A stretch of DNA of 64,000 bases from an uncultured Flavobacteriaceae bacterium (GCA_947494695.1 CANLWB010000003.1:434001-498000); one strand, 5' to 3'; numbered from the stretch's first letter, positions 44,327 to 54,244 are shown. The notes: generated by a model from the letters alone, not told the origin. Numbers and translations are program-made.

Positions 44327-44916
44327 AAGTTTTAAAGGCTCTTGTTTTATTGCTTTTTTGGGGATGTCAAAATAACACCAAAGAACTCCCTGTATTAAGT
44401 TATAACATTGATAGCGACGGACATAAAGCTTACTATTCCATATCTTACCAGGGGTTCACCAACCAATTAAATACCGGTTTTAGCACAAAGCATATTGATA
44501 ATAAAGTATCTATCGCAAATTTCTTTTTTACACGTTGTCCCAGTATTTGTCCGCCAATGCGTATAAAATTGATAGAGATTGCAAAGACCTTTGAAGACCA
44601 TGATGATTTTTTAATAATTTCTCATACCATCGACCCTGAACACGATAGTATTCCAGTTTTAAAATCTTATTCCGAATCTACAGGAATTCCTAACAACTCA
44701 TGGCAATTCTTACATGCAGATGTTGAAAAAACAAAAGCGCAGGCTAATCAATTTATGACTCGCTTTGCCCCTACAAAAGATGGCACAGATTTTTATCACA
44801 GCAGTTATGTCGCTCTTGTCGATAAAAAGCGAGCTATAAGAGGTTTTTATAATATTTTGGTGAATGAGGATCTAGAACGATTAAAAAACGACATATCATT
44901 CCTGTTATCAAGGTGA
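44323..44916 (+). CDS. SCO1/SenC-family copper chaperone lipoprotein (copy 2)
   Basis: 197 residues with a lipobox (VLLLFWG then Cys15). Copper-binding motif CPSIC in FFFTRCPSICPPM (C72, C76) and the distal His in DFYHSSYVALVDKK. It resembles the copy at 14509-15138 in motif order but the two are clearly divergent. Its start is coupled to the end of the preceding gene, so its client is most likely that protein rather than cytochrome oxidase; this is inference from context. Confidence 0.92.
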   Translation: MKVLKALVLLLFWGCQNNTKELPVLSYNIDSDGHKAYYSISYQGFTNQLNTGFSTKHIDNKVSIANFFFTRCPSICPPMRIKLIEIAKTFEDHDDFLIISHTIDPEHDSIPVLKSYSESTGIPNNSWQFLHADVEKTKAQANQFMTRFAPTKDGTDFYHSSYVALVDKKRAIRGFYNILVNEDLERLKNDISFLLSR

Positions 44917-45119
44917 GTGCATTAAAACGTGCTAATTCCTCTTTTTAATATCTATGGTAATGTCAAAATCAAATTTTTACAAGCAAATTTTACCATTCTT
45001 TCGACCAAACGTAAGACCAACTTTAGGAAACATTGTAATTAAGTGAACTTTGAGGAGCAAAGATATTACTATAAACTAATAGCGCTTAATTTAAATTATA
45101 CGCCTTGAATAGGGTCAGA

Positions 45120-46073
45120 TTAAAACAAACTCTTAATAATGTCTTCCTCGGTAATACCTTCGGCTTCAGCTTTGTAGTTTTTAATGATCCTGTGTCTTAA
45201 AATTCCATTGGCTACGGCTTGTACATTCTCTATATCTGGTGAGAACTTACCATGAATTGCAGCATGCGTTTTAGCAGCAAGAATTAAGTTTTGAGATGCT
45301 CTTGGGCCTGCACCCCAGTCGATATAAGTTTTTACCAAATCGGGAGCTGCATCGCCATTAGGTCTTGTTTTACCAACCATAGACACGGCATATTCAATAA
45401 CATTATCGGCAACAGGGATACGACGTATCAAGTGCTGAAAATCGACAATTTGTTGTGCGGAAAATAACGAATTGACCTTGGCTTCTACATCGTTAGTTGT
45501 AGCTTTAACAACCGCCACTTCTTCTTCAAAAGAAGGATAATCTAAATTAATGGCAAACATAAAACGGTCTAATTGGGCTTCGGGTAAGGGGTATGTCCCT
45601 TCCTGCTCAATAGGGTTTTGTGTCGCTAAAACGAAATATGGTAAGCTCAACTTGTAATGATGTCCTGCTACGGTAACAGCTCTTTCCTGCATGGCTTCTA
45701 AAAGAGCGGCCTGTGTTTTTGGTGGCGTTCTATTAATCTCATCCGCCAAAATAATATTAGAAAAAATAGGACCTTTTATAAATTTAAAATGTCTGTCTTC
45801 ATCCAAAATCTCACTACCTAAAATATCACTGGGCATTAAATCTGGAGTAAACTGAATACGTTTAAAATCTAACCCCAGGGCTTGTGCAATGGTATTTACC
45901 ATTAATGTCTTTGCCAAACCGGGAACACCAATAAGTAGCGAGTGACCACCAGAAAATATTGAGATTAAAATTTGATTTACAACTGTGTCCTGGCCTATGA
46001 TAACTTTGGCTATTTCAGTTTTTAAATCCTTATACTGTTTTACAAATTGCTCGATCGCAGCGACGTCAGACAT
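45120..46073 (-). CDS. MoxR-family AAA ATPase
   Basis: 317 residues. AAA+ core with Walker A GVPGLAKT (about 39-46), Walker B IILADEINRTPPKTQAALLE, sensor 1 ATQNPIEQEGTYPLPEAQLD and the arginine region RFMFAINLDYP. MoxR ATPases act with VWA-domain partners in assembly or maturation of envelope proteins. No VWA or DUF58 gene follows here; instead the gene is the last of a chain of periplasmic PPIase chaperones, starting two bases after the third one. Confidence 0.95.
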   Translation of the reverse strand: MSDVAAIEQFVKQYKDLKTEIAKVIIGQDTVVNQILISIFSGGHSLLIGVPGLAKTLMVNTIAQALGLDFKRIQFTPDLMPSDILGSEILDEDRHFKFIKGPIFSNIILADEINRTPPKTQAALLEAMQERAVTVAGHHYKLSLPYFVLATQNPIEQEGTYPLPEAQLDRFMFAINLDYPSFEEEVAVVKATTNDVEAKVNSLFSAQQIVDFQHLIRRIPVADNVIEYAVSMVGKTRPNGDAAPDLVKTYIDWGAGPRASQNLILAAKTHAAIHGKFSPDIENVQAVANGILRHRIIKNYKAEAEGITEEDIIKSLF

Positions 46074-46075
46074 AT

Positions 46076-47539
46076 TTACTTTTTTAACCAGTTACCGGCA
46101 TACTCACAATCTCTATATGGTCCACTAACTTTTATGTATGTATCTAATATTTTCTCTTTTTGCCATGTTTGTATGGCTTTAATTTGCTTTTCTCTTAGTG
46201 CTAACTCTTTAATTTTAAGAAAGTCTCTTGCATAGGAGGCTTTGTGCTCGTCTATTCTATCTGTTACTTTTATAATTTTAAAGGATACATTTCCTTTACG
46301 ATCCTGCTCAGTAAGCACCTGGCTTACTTCATTATCATTTAAATTCTGAATTTGCGCATAAAGCTCAGGATCCATCTTAGTCAAATCAAAATTATAATCC
46401 TGCGTTTGCGGGTTAATAAGTTGCCCACCATCTCCGCGCGTTTCTTTTTCATCACTGGCTTCCTTGGCTGCTTCTGCAAATGTAATATCACCGTCAACAA
46501 TACGTTGTCTTACTTTTTCTAAACGTTCCTTAGCCTCTTTTACGGCTTCACTGGAAACCTTTGGAAATAATAAAACATGGCTTACATCATATTCCTGACC
46601 TCTAATTTTTTCACAATAAACAATATGGTAGCCAAACTCAGACTCAAACGGATCGGATACTTCACCTTCCTGAAGTGAAAATGCCACCTGTCTAAACTCT
46701 TTAACCATTCGAGGTTTTTTCCTATTCAGAGTATACACATAACCCGATTGTTTCATCCCTGGGTCTTGACCATACAATACCACTTTAGAACGGAAACTGG
46801 CACCGTTTTCAACCACATCGGCCTTAAATTGCTTTAAGCGGTCAATAACTTTTTGCTTCTCTTCCTCAGATATTTTTGGTTTTGCTACAATTTGAGCTAC
46901 TTTAAGTTCTGTACCGAAATCCGGACGTTCCTCTTCCGGGATTTTATTAAAAAACGTTCTCACCTCTTCCGGAGTGACTTCAACTTCCTCTACAATACTA
47001 GCGCGCATTTTAGTAGAGAGTTTGTTATTCTTTATGATTTCAAAAATATAATCTCTTAAGCCCTTTTCATCCTCTTGCTTATAAAACTTGACTAACTCGT
47101 CCATATCTGGTTTTTGCTGTAAAAACTGCTGAATGGTATAATCAACCTCCTGTCTAACTTCGGCATCAGATACAGGAATACTATCTTGAATCGCATGGTG
47201 CGCGTATAATTTATTCTCTAACAAGGTTCCCATAATCTGACAGTCTGTAACGCCTTCTAAGGATCCTCCTGCTGCAGTAATTTGTTCTCGCTCTTTAGGA
47301 ACATCAGAATCCAAAATAATAAAGTCTCCAACCACGGCCGCAACACCATCGATCTTAACAGCCTTTTGGGCTGAAACCGAATCTGTCTTTTCAACGACTT
47401 CCTCTACTACCGCTTCTTTAACCTCTTCTTTTATAACCTCCTGTGCATAGGTTGCATTCGCTAATAGTAACGACATGCCTAAAACGGATAGATATTTCAA
47501 ATTAATCGTAAATTTCAAATTGTTTATTCTTAATAGCAT
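46076..47539 (-). CDS. SurA-like peptidylprolyl isomerase
   Basis: 487 residues with a signal peptide ending ANATYAQ (about residue 33). After a spacer comes a SurA N-terminal chaperone region (about 60-190; DGVAAVVGDFIILDSDVPKE) and two parvulin (PpiC) domains (about 205-310 and 318-420), the second with VSHVLLFPKVSSEAVKEAKE and GFAEAA-type core. It assists outer-membrane protein folding in the periplasm. The ATG lies in the preceding gene, a 38-base overlap; alternatives are TTG codons at 47518 and 47500. Confidence 0.88.
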   Translation of the reverse strand: MLLRINNLKFTINLKYLSVLGMSLLLANATYAQEVIKEEVKEAVVEEVVEKTDSVSAQKAVKIDGVAAVVGDFIILDSDVPKEREQITAAGGSLEGVTDCQIMGTLLENKLYAHHAIQDSIPVSDAEVRQEVDYTIQQFLQQKPDMDELVKFYKQEDEKGLRDYIFEIIKNNKLSTKMRASIVEEVEVTPEEVRTFFNKIPEEERPDFGTELKVAQIVAKPKISEEEKQKVIDRLKQFKADVVENGASFRSKVVLYGQDPGMKQSGYVYTLNRKKPRMVKEFRQVAFSLQEGEVSDPFESEFGYHIVYCEKIRGQEYDVSHVLLFPKVSSEAVKEAKERLEKVRQRIVDGDITFAEAAKEASDEKETRGDGGQLINPQTQDYNFDLTKMDPELYAQIQNLNDNEVSQVLTEQDRKGNVSFKIIKVTDRIDEHKASYARDFLKIKELALREKQIKAIQTWQKEKILDTYIKVSGPYRDCEYAGNWLKK

Positions 47540-48356
47540 CTTTAGTAATATCTTTTTCTAATTCTGTAATTAGTTCAAGTTTTCTTTTATTAATAACTAT
47601 TTGATCTATGGTAGGTCTAACATACTCAAGTGGAGCATTGTCATTTCTCAATAAAACATCATTAATTTGCATCAAATATACTCCTAATGAGTCTTTGAGT
47701 TGTATAAAATTAGATTTTTTTAACAATTGATTTTTATTTTTCCGGCTCACCACGGGAATTTTATCAATAATTTGGGTAAACCTAATCCAAATGGAGTCGT
47801 TTAAGGAATAAGATTTAAATTGAATCGATATAGAATCTAACTCTTTTTTATCGGTATCATTATACCGTCTAAACTTCTTTTTTATGTCATCAAAATCAAT
47901 AATATTTTCGTCTACATGAATGTAACGAAATTTAAGAAGTTCTTCATTTAATTTAAAAACCTCTGAATTGTTTTCATAGTAAGCTTGCGCTTCATTTTCG
48001 TGAACTACGGTATCTATATTTTTTTTCACCAAAGCTTCCATATAGGCCTTGGTATATAAATCGCTTTTATACTGATCTACCAACCTATTAAACGCTTCCA
48101 GTTTTTCATCACTTAAATTAAGTTCTGCACCATCAACCAACAATTGCTGGGTAGCCCAACGGTTAATAAAATTCTGTACCAGGAGTGTACTATCTTGTTT
48201 AGATGTATCATCAGATACTAAATCCTTAATATCATCATAAAACAAATACGCTTCATTCACCCTAGCAATAGGCACCTGTTCTTCGGTACTATTAAACAAA
48301 TTACAAGATGTCACTACCGCAAAAAGCAGTACACATAAAATACGCTTATCCCCCAC
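47502..48356 (-). CDS. PPIase-like periplasmic lipoprotein (degenerate parvulin)
   Basis: 284 residues with a lipobox (LLFAVVTS then Cys18). The N-terminal part is helical like the SurA chaperone domain (VARVNEAYLFYDDIKDLV-type start, then long charged helices). A parvulin-like region follows but lacks the usual H-(I/V)-L-V-x and G-x-x-G-x core, so catalytic activity is doubtful. It sits between two clear PPIase genes, 7 bases after the first, and its end overlaps the next. A lipid-anchored chaperone is the best reading. Confidence 0.7.
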   Translation of the reverse strand: MGDKRILCVLLFAVVTSCNLFNSTEEQVPIARVNEAYLFYDDIKDLVSDDTSKQDSTLLVQNFINRWATQQLLVDGAELNLSDEKLEAFNRLVDQYKSDLYTKAYMEALVKKNIDTVVHENEAQAYYENNSEVFKLNEELLKFRYIHVDENIIDFDDIKKKFRRYNDTDKKELDSISIQFKSYSLNDSIWIRFTQIIDKIPVVSRKNKNQLLKKSNFIQLKDSLGVYLMQINDVLLRNDNAPLEYVRPTIDQIVINKRKLELITELEKDITKDAIKNKQFEIYD

Positions 48357-48363
48357 CTATACT

Positions 48364-50316
48364 TTACTTCTTAATTCGACTTTTAATGTTTTTTAAAACG
48401 TCTTGATTAATTTTTATTTTGTATTTATTCGCTAACTCTTTTAACCAATTTTCTTCTTTATAGGATTGATAATCATTAATGACCATCCCCTTAGCTTCTT
48501 CTAGCGTTTGTGATGCTTCAGGTAGTATATCCTTAACATTAACCACGGTAAAAGAATCGTTATAACTGTAAATTTTCGAGATTCCCTTTTTAAACGGAAA
48601 AGGCTTTGGAAGTGCCTGATGCTTTGCATCCATAGCCCCTGATGTAAAAATCACCTCTACTTTTTCATCACTGTTTACCAGTTTTTTGATGTCCTCTACA
48701 GACTTACCTTGATGTAATAGTTTTGATACCTGCTTAAGCGTTTTCTTCTTTGCAGAAGACGCCACTATGGCATCAACGCGCTTTGGTAACACATACTTGG
48801 TTTTATGTGTTTCGTAATAATTCTGAACGCCCACAGAGTCTGTCTTAGCAGCATTCCAAATGGTTGTTTCCATTAAATCAAATAACAATAAACCGTCTCT
48901 ATATTCACCAACAATATGAGCAAACTCCTCATTCTCCTCTTCCAGGTTTTCCTCTTGATACTTCACTAAACTGGAATTTAAAAATTCATCGTATTTCCCT
49001 GAAACCATAACCTTTAAATTACCGCCCTGCGTTCTTCTTCCTTGAGTTTTCATCAAGTAACCTCCAAAATCTTTGTATATAAATTGTTGTTTACCAATTT
49101 TAAACAGGGGGGTATCTGCCTTAAAATTGTCAGGCAATTGCCAACCTCTTTTTATATAAGTATCATTAAGTATGGATGCAAAATAGTCTAATGCTTCTTG
49201 ATTGTCCTTAATATTATACTTTGATTTAAGAGATTCATGTAAAGCTTTGTCTATTAATTTAGAACGATCGTCACGCTTTACTTTTGTCTCTAATTCTGCC
49301 CTTGCTGCTTCAAACGATGGGACTTCCTTTTTTTCAAGTAGCTTGGCTATATGCCACCCATATTGGGTTTGAAATGGCTCCGATATCTGATTTATTTCTG
49401 TTAAACCAAAGGCAACCTTTTCAAATTCTGGAGATCCTAATTGTCCACTTGAAAATGATTTAAAGCGTCCTCCTTTTGCAGATGAGCTTTTATCGTCCGA
49501 GAATTGTTTCGCTAAAGCTTCAAAAGCCTCTCCTTGATTAATCTTCTTATAAATATTCTGAATTCTTACTTCTGGTTTTTCAGCGAGGGTATCTCCCTTT
49601 TTCTCAATAACCATAATGTGTGCCATGGTACGCTCTCCTCTGGATTTACGTCTGTCTAAAACATTAACAATATGATACCCAAAACGTGTTCTGAATGGTT
49701 CTGAGATACCTCCAACCTCGGTATTAAAAGCAGCTGTTTCGAACTTGTACACCATTCTGAAACCAGAAAAGTAGCCTAATTCTTCGCCATAAATGGTTTG
49801 TCCATTATGCACTTCTTTTCTAACGCTTTCAAACCCTTCTTTTAGAGTTCTGTTTCGTAACTTAACAATATCATTATAAGCCTTAAGTGTATCTTCTGGA
49901 CCTGCATTTTCCAAAACCTTAACTAATATGTGATTGGCTTTTATATCATAAGAAATACGCTCGTAGGCTTCCTTAATCATAGCCTCTGAGACTTTAGAAT
50001 CTGTCATGAAGCTTTTGGCCAACTGTTTCCTATAATTTAAAAGCTCTCTTTTGTAAGAAGGCTTATCATCAAGTCCTAAAGCTTTGGCTTCTTTTAGTTT
50101 TAATTTATAATTGGTAAAAAGTGTTAAGTACTCATCAATTTCTTTCTGAGACTCATCTTGAACCAGATCCAGGTTTTTGTTATATACTCTTAAAAATTCA
50201 GATGTATAGACGGGATCATTATCAACAAAAAATAGCACATCTTTCTCTGATGTCTGTGCGTTTACGTTTAATACGAAGTACGTTAAAAGTAGGGTAAATA
50301 TATATCTTAATTGCAT
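48364..50316 (-). CDS. Periplasmic peptidylprolyl isomerase with two parvulin domains
   Basis: 650 residues with a signal peptide (MQLRYIFTLLLTYFVLNVNA). Two PpiC domains are visible: about 120-220 (KANHILVKVLENAGPEDTLK, then GEELGYFSGFRMV and FRTRFGYHIVNVLDRR) and about 230-330 (AHIMVIEKKGDTL, then AKGGRFKSFSSGQL and FQTQYGWHIAKLLEKK). The long C-terminal part is helical and unrecognised. It is the first gene of the chaperone-MoxR operon and probably helps outer-membrane protein biogenesis. Confidence 0.9.
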   Translation of the reverse strand: MQLRYIFTLLLTYFVLNVNAQTSEKDVLFFVDNDPVYTSEFLRVYNKNLDLVQDESQKEIDEYLTLFTNYKLKLKEAKALGLDDKPSYKRELLNYRKQLAKSFMTDSKVSEAMIKEAYERISYDIKANHILVKVLENAGPEDTLKAYNDIVKLRNRTLKEGFESVRKEVHNGQTIYGEELGYFSGFRMVYKFETAAFNTEVGGISEPFRTRFGYHIVNVLDRRKSRGERTMAHIMVIEKKGDTLAEKPEVRIQNIYKKINQGEAFEALAKQFSDDKSSSAKGGRFKSFSSGQLGSPEFEKVAFGLTEINQISEPFQTQYGWHIAKLLEKKEVPSFEAARAELETKVKRDDRSKLIDKALHESLKSKYNIKDNQEALDYFASILNDTYIKRGWQLPDNFKADTPLFKIGKQQFIYKDFGGYLMKTQGRRTQGGNLKVMVSGKYDEFLNSSLVKYQEENLEEENEEFAHIVGEYRDGLLLFDLMETTIWNAAKTDSVGVQNYYETHKTKYVLPKRVDAIVASSAKKKTLKQVSKLLHQGKSVEDIKKLVNSDEKVEVIFTSGAMDAKHQALPKPFPFKKGISKIYSYNDSFTVVNVKDILPEASQTLEEAKGMVINDYQSYKEENWLKELANKYKIKINQDVLKNIKSRIKK

Positions 50317-50420
50317 GAGGGTAAAAATTATTTCACATAATTACAAAAATAGTAATATAAAGGGATAATACAAGTTGTTTTAAGAACGATTAAAGAAATG
50401 TATTATTACATCATTTAGTT

Positions 50421-50428
50421 TATATTTG
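50421..50428 (+). promoter_or_regulatory. -7 box of the 78-residue gene
   Basis: TATATTTG, an exact TAnnTTTG, lies 24 bases before the start codon. No TTG at the usual distance. Confidence 0.45.
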
Positions 50429-50452
50429 AAGCGTTCTTAACAAGTTTATTTA

Positions 50453-50689
50453 ATGCGAAAACTAAAACTTATTTGGGATTTTCATGGGCCTGAGGCCAAT
50501 AACATTGCGAAGCACCATGAAATTCATTTAAAAGAATACATACAATTTGAAAATTTAAATATTTCGATTACTGGTGTCGAAACTATAACGGATATGCATA
50601 GTATTGCTTTTTTAGTGGTGGATGAGTTGGATATGAAACCCATTAGAGATCGCCTAAAACCGCATCGCGGACAGGTCTACTCAACCTAG
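50453..50689 (+). CDS. Small conserved cytoplasmic protein
   Basis: 78 residues, soluble alpha-beta, with motifs (MRKLKLIWDFHGPEANNIAK, HHEIHLKEYI, FLVVDELDMKPIRDRLKPHR) that I recall from similar small Bacteroidota proteins of unknown function. The many His residues (five in the first 45 positions or so) are notable. It has its own -7 box and lies 90 bases before the cytochrome gene on the same strand. Confidence 0.7.
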   Translation: MRKLKLIWDFHGPEANNIAKHHEIHLKEYIQFENLNISITGVETITDMHSIAFLVVDELDMKPIRDRLKPHRGQVYST

Positions 50690-50779
50690 ACAGGTTAAAA
50701 TAGAATACAAATAAACCATTCAAATTTGTTTTTAGTAAAATAGAATAATTAATTTAGTCCGTCTTTGTAAATACATATA

Positions 50780-53011
50780 ATGAGTTTTTTCACCTTTATT
50801 AACTACAAAAAAAACAAGTACCATTTTAAAACAGCTTTCTATATATTATTTACAGTTCTCTTGATTAGTGCTTGTAAGAAGCACCCTTACAAACCAAAAG
50901 ATGAGCCTATAAATGATACTGTACATGCCACGTTTGCTGGAGATCAAGCCTGTATTGAGTGTCATAAAACCGAACATGAGGCATGGGATGGGTCACACCA
51001 TGAGCAGGCCATGAAAGTAGCAGACTCTATAACGATTTTAGGCGATTTTAACACAACGGTTTTCGAACATAAAGGTGTTAACAATACATTCTTTAAAAAA
51101 GGACAGGACTTTTATGTAAACACAACGGATAAAAACGGCAACTACCAGGATTATAAAATAGAATATACTTTTGGCGTTACGCCATTGCAGCAGTATATTG
51201 TTAAGTTTCCAAATGGTGAATATCAATGTTTAATAACAGCCTGGGATACTGAAAAAAACAAGTGGTTCCATTTACAACCGAATTTGGACTTAGCACATGA
51301 CGAATGGATAAACTGGACGGGAGGTGCTATGAGATGGAATACCGCCTGTGCTGATTGCCATTCTACAAATCTTGAGAAAAATTTTGACTCAAAAACACAA
51401 ACCTTTAATACAACCTTTAGTCATATTAATGTGAGCTGTGAAGCTTGCCACGGGCCAGCAAGTGACCATGTGTCATTTTATAAGCATGGGAAGGAGGGCT
51501 CTAAACCCCAAAAATTGTATCTCGATACATCGGTCTCTCAAAGCGGTGTGGTGGAAAAATGTGCCAGATGCCATTCGAGACGATCTCAAATTACAACAAA
51601 GTTTGATTATACGGGACATTTCTTAGACCACTATAACCCGGCGTTGCTTATCGACCCCATGTATGAAGCCGATGGGCAAATAAAAGACGAGGTTTACGTT
51701 TATGGATCGTTCATGCAAAGTAAAATGTACCAAAACAACGTGGCTTGTACAGATTGTCATGATGCACATTCCATGCAACTTAAACAAACCGGAAATAACC
51801 TTTGTATGAGTTGTCATGAACCGAAATATAACGACGAAGCCCATCACTTTCATAAGATGGGTACTGAGGGAGCACAATGCATTAATTGTCATATGACCGG
51901 TAAAACCTATATGGGTAACGATTTTAGGCGAGATCATAGCTTTAGGGTTCCCAGACCAGATCAATCTGTAAAATATGGAACTCCTAATGCCTGTAACGGT
52001 TGTCATACAAATAAAACACCTCAATGGGCCAGCAACTTTATTAATACAAAGTATGGCACAAAAAGGCCAGATCACTTTTCCAATTACTTATTAGAGGGAA
52101 ATCATGGTAAGCATGAAGCACTTTATGCTTTAGTTTCTCAAGGTAAATTTCCTGAAATAGCTAGAGCCACAGCTCTGTTTCAATATTCGAACAATCCCCT
52201 TTCTCCAAAAGAAATTAATGGTATTAGACAATTTTTAAAGGACTCTTCTATTCTGGTAAGACATGAAGCAGTAAGGTCTTTTGAAAAAATTCGTGATCAA
52301 AACTATCATGGAGACATAGAACCATTACTAAGAGATTCGATTCGATTAGTACGTATTTCTGCCGTAAAATATTTTAACAGTATTGGAGCGGATATGAGTA
52401 GCAATACTGATTTCGCCAAAGCTGAAAAGGAGTTTTTAGAAGAACTGGATATGAATGCCGATTTTGCTTCTGGCCAACATCAGATCGCGGTATATCATGA
52501 ATTAAAAGGACATACCGACTTAGCCATTAAAGCATACAAAAGATCCTTAGACATTGATAATCGCTACAATGTATCCCGAATGAATTTGGCTCTTTTACTT
52601 TACAGGCAGGGCCAAATAGAGGAAGCCAAAAAGCTTTACCTTAAAGTCATTGCGTTAGAACCAGAATACAGTAATTCCTATTACATGTTAGGGCTTTTAT
52701 ATAATGAGATTGGAGATGCGAAAAATGCCTTAAAATATTTGGGTGAAGCCTGTGATAAAGAACCGGCAAACATTCGTGCGTTTTATAATTATGCCCTAAA
52801 GCTTCAGGCAGAGAAGCTGAATCAAAAGTCCATAGACATACTCAAAAAAGCACTTGGTATTTTTCCCAACAATGAAAATCTGCTCTATGTAAAACTCATA
52901 GGAGAAATTAACTTAAAGAAAACCTTGGAAGCACGCAACACCTGCTCCAGGCTTATAAAAATTGCTCCCAACAACACCAATTACAGACAAATTTTGGAAA
53001 CACTGAAGTAA
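50780..53011 (+). CDS. Octaheme c-type cytochrome lipoprotein with C-terminal TPR repeats
   Basis: 743 residues with a lipobox (FTVLLISA then Cys32). Eight CxxCH heme sites start at C58, C190, C220, C261, C323, C342, C367 and C405. The spacing, with the first isolated and the others in a block, is that of cytochrome c554/octaheme-type proteins. After the heme domain comes a HEAT-like helical part (about 440-550) and TPR repeats (about 560-740; MNLALLLYRQGQIEEAKKLY, YYMLGLLYNEIGDAKNALKY). It would be an electron carrier or reductase in the periplasm or on the surface; the substrate is unknown. Confidence 0.88.
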   Translation: MSFFTFINYKKNKYHFKTAFYILFTVLLISACKKHPYKPKDEPINDTVHATFAGDQACIECHKTEHEAWDGSHHEQAMKVADSITILGDFNTTVFEHKGVNNTFFKKGQDFYVNTTDKNGNYQDYKIEYTFGVTPLQQYIVKFPNGEYQCLITAWDTEKNKWFHLQPNLDLAHDEWINWTGGAMRWNTACADCHSTNLEKNFDSKTQTFNTTFSHINVSCEACHGPASDHVSFYKHGKEGSKPQKLYLDTSVSQSGVVEKCARCHSRRSQITTKFDYTGHFLDHYNPALLIDPMYEADGQIKDEVYVYGSFMQSKMYQNNVACTDCHDAHSMQLKQTGNNLCMSCHEPKYNDEAHHFHKMGTEGAQCINCHMTGKTYMGNDFRRDHSFRVPRPDQSVKYGTPNACNGCHTNKTPQWASNFINTKYGTKRPDHFSNYLLEGNHGKHEALYALVSQGKFPEIARATALFQYSNNPLSPKEINGIRQFLKDSSILVRHEAVRSFEKIRDQNYHGDIEPLLRDSIRLVRISAVKYFNSIGADMSSNTDFAKAEKEFLEELDMNADFASGQHQIAVYHELKGHTDLAIKAYKRSLDIDNRYNVSRMNLALLLYRQGQIEEAKKLYLKVIALEPEYSNSYYMLGLLYNEIGDAKNALKYLGEACDKEPANIRAFYNYALKLQAEKLNQKSIDILKKALGIFPNNENLLYVKLIGEINLKKTLEARNTCSRLIKIAPNNTNYRQILETLK

Positions 53012-53053
53012 TTGGTGAAGGCTTAATAATGAACGAGGTAAAACATTGAGTAC

Positions 53054-54244
53054 ATGAAACAACAAAGCAAGGCTATAAAAATCATTGTCGTTTCTCAATT
53101 TTTATGTACCTCGCTTTGGTTTGCGACTAATGGTGTTATTGATAACCTTGTAGAGCGCTTTCAACTTTATCCGGAAGCCCTAGGACATTTAACATCTGCC
53201 GTGCAATTTGGCTTTATTTCAGGCACATTGATTTACGCTATTCTAAACATTGTAGACCGCTATTCCCCATCAAAAGTCTTTTTTACAAGTGCGCTGCTAT
53301 CTGCAACATTCAACCTTGGTGTCTTATGGGAAGGTAATCATTTAATAAGTTTACTCGTATTTCGGTTTTTTACTGGTTTTTTCCTTGCTGGCATTTATCC
53401 TGTGGGGATGAAAATAGCTGCCGATTATTATAAAAAAGGCCTCGGAAAGTCTCTCGGCTTTTTAGTAGGAGCTCTCGTATTAGGAACAGCACTCCCCCAT
53501 CTGTTAAAAGATTTTACAAGGACACTACCCTGGCAATATGTTATTTTCGCAACAACATCACTTTCGAGTGTTGGCGGGGTATTGATGCTCGTATGGGTTC
53601 CTAATGGCCCTTTTAGAAAACAAGGTCAAAAACTCAATCTTTTTGGTTTTTTAAATGTCTTTAAAAATTCAAAATTCAGAGCCTCCGCTTTTGGATATTT
53701 CGGACACATGTGGGAGCTTTACGCTTTTTGGGCCTTCACCCCAATACTATTAAAAACCTATCATAATTTACATCCGAATGTGGTATTTAATATTCCGCTA
53801 TGGTCTTTCGTAATTATCGGACTGGGTGGAGTTTCCTGTATATTAGGGGGCTATCTATCTCAGACCTTTGGCGCAAAAAGAATCGCTTTTATAGCACTGT
53901 TTCTCTCATGCATCTGCTGTCTCATATCGCCTTTCATGTTTCAATTAGAATCTGAAAACATCTTTATCGCTTTCCTAATATTCTGGGGCATGGTTGTTAT
54001 TGCCGATTCTCCACTTTTTTCAACACTAGTGGCACAAAACGCACCTCCCGAAATAAAGGGAACCGCGCTAACTATTGTTAATTGTATAGGTTTTACCATA
54101 ACCATTGTTAGCATCCAAATCCTAAACAACATAAAAAGTTTTACTAGTTCTAACACTATTTATGCGATATTGGCTATTGGTCCCATCTTAGGACTAATAG
54201 CACTGCAGAGGAAACGGAAAAAAGCTTCGCAAGTTCAAGCGTAG
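53054..54244 (+). CDS. Major facilitator superfamily transporter
   Basis: 396 residues with 12 membrane helices in the 6+6 MFS plan. The loop between helices two and three is unusual (NIVDRYSPSKVFF), but the fourth- and fifth-helix motifs (FRFFTGFFLAGIYPVGMKIA, GFLVGALVLGTALPHLL) fit the family and resemble anion or nitrate-type carriers. Substrate cannot be assigned. It is 42 bases after the octaheme cytochrome gene, so the two are probably co-transcribed and functionally linked. Confidence 0.85.
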   Translation: MKQQSKAIKIIVVSQFLCTSLWFATNGVIDNLVERFQLYPEALGHLTSAVQFGFISGTLIYAILNIVDRYSPSKVFFTSALLSATFNLGVLWEGNHLISLLVFRFFTGFFLAGIYPVGMKIAADYYKKGLGKSLGFLVGALVLGTALPHLLKDFTRTLPWQYVIFATTSLSSVGGVLMLVWVPNGPFRKQGQKLNLFGFLNVFKNSKFRASAFGYFGHMWELYAFWAFTPILLKTYHNLHPNVVFNIPLWSFVIIGLGGVSCILGGYLSQTFGAKRIAFIALFLSCICCLISPFMFQLESENIFIAFLIFWGMVVIADSPLFSTLVAQNAPPEIKGTALTIVNCIGFTITIVSIQILNNIKSFTSSNTIYAILAIGPILGLIALQRKRKKASQVQA

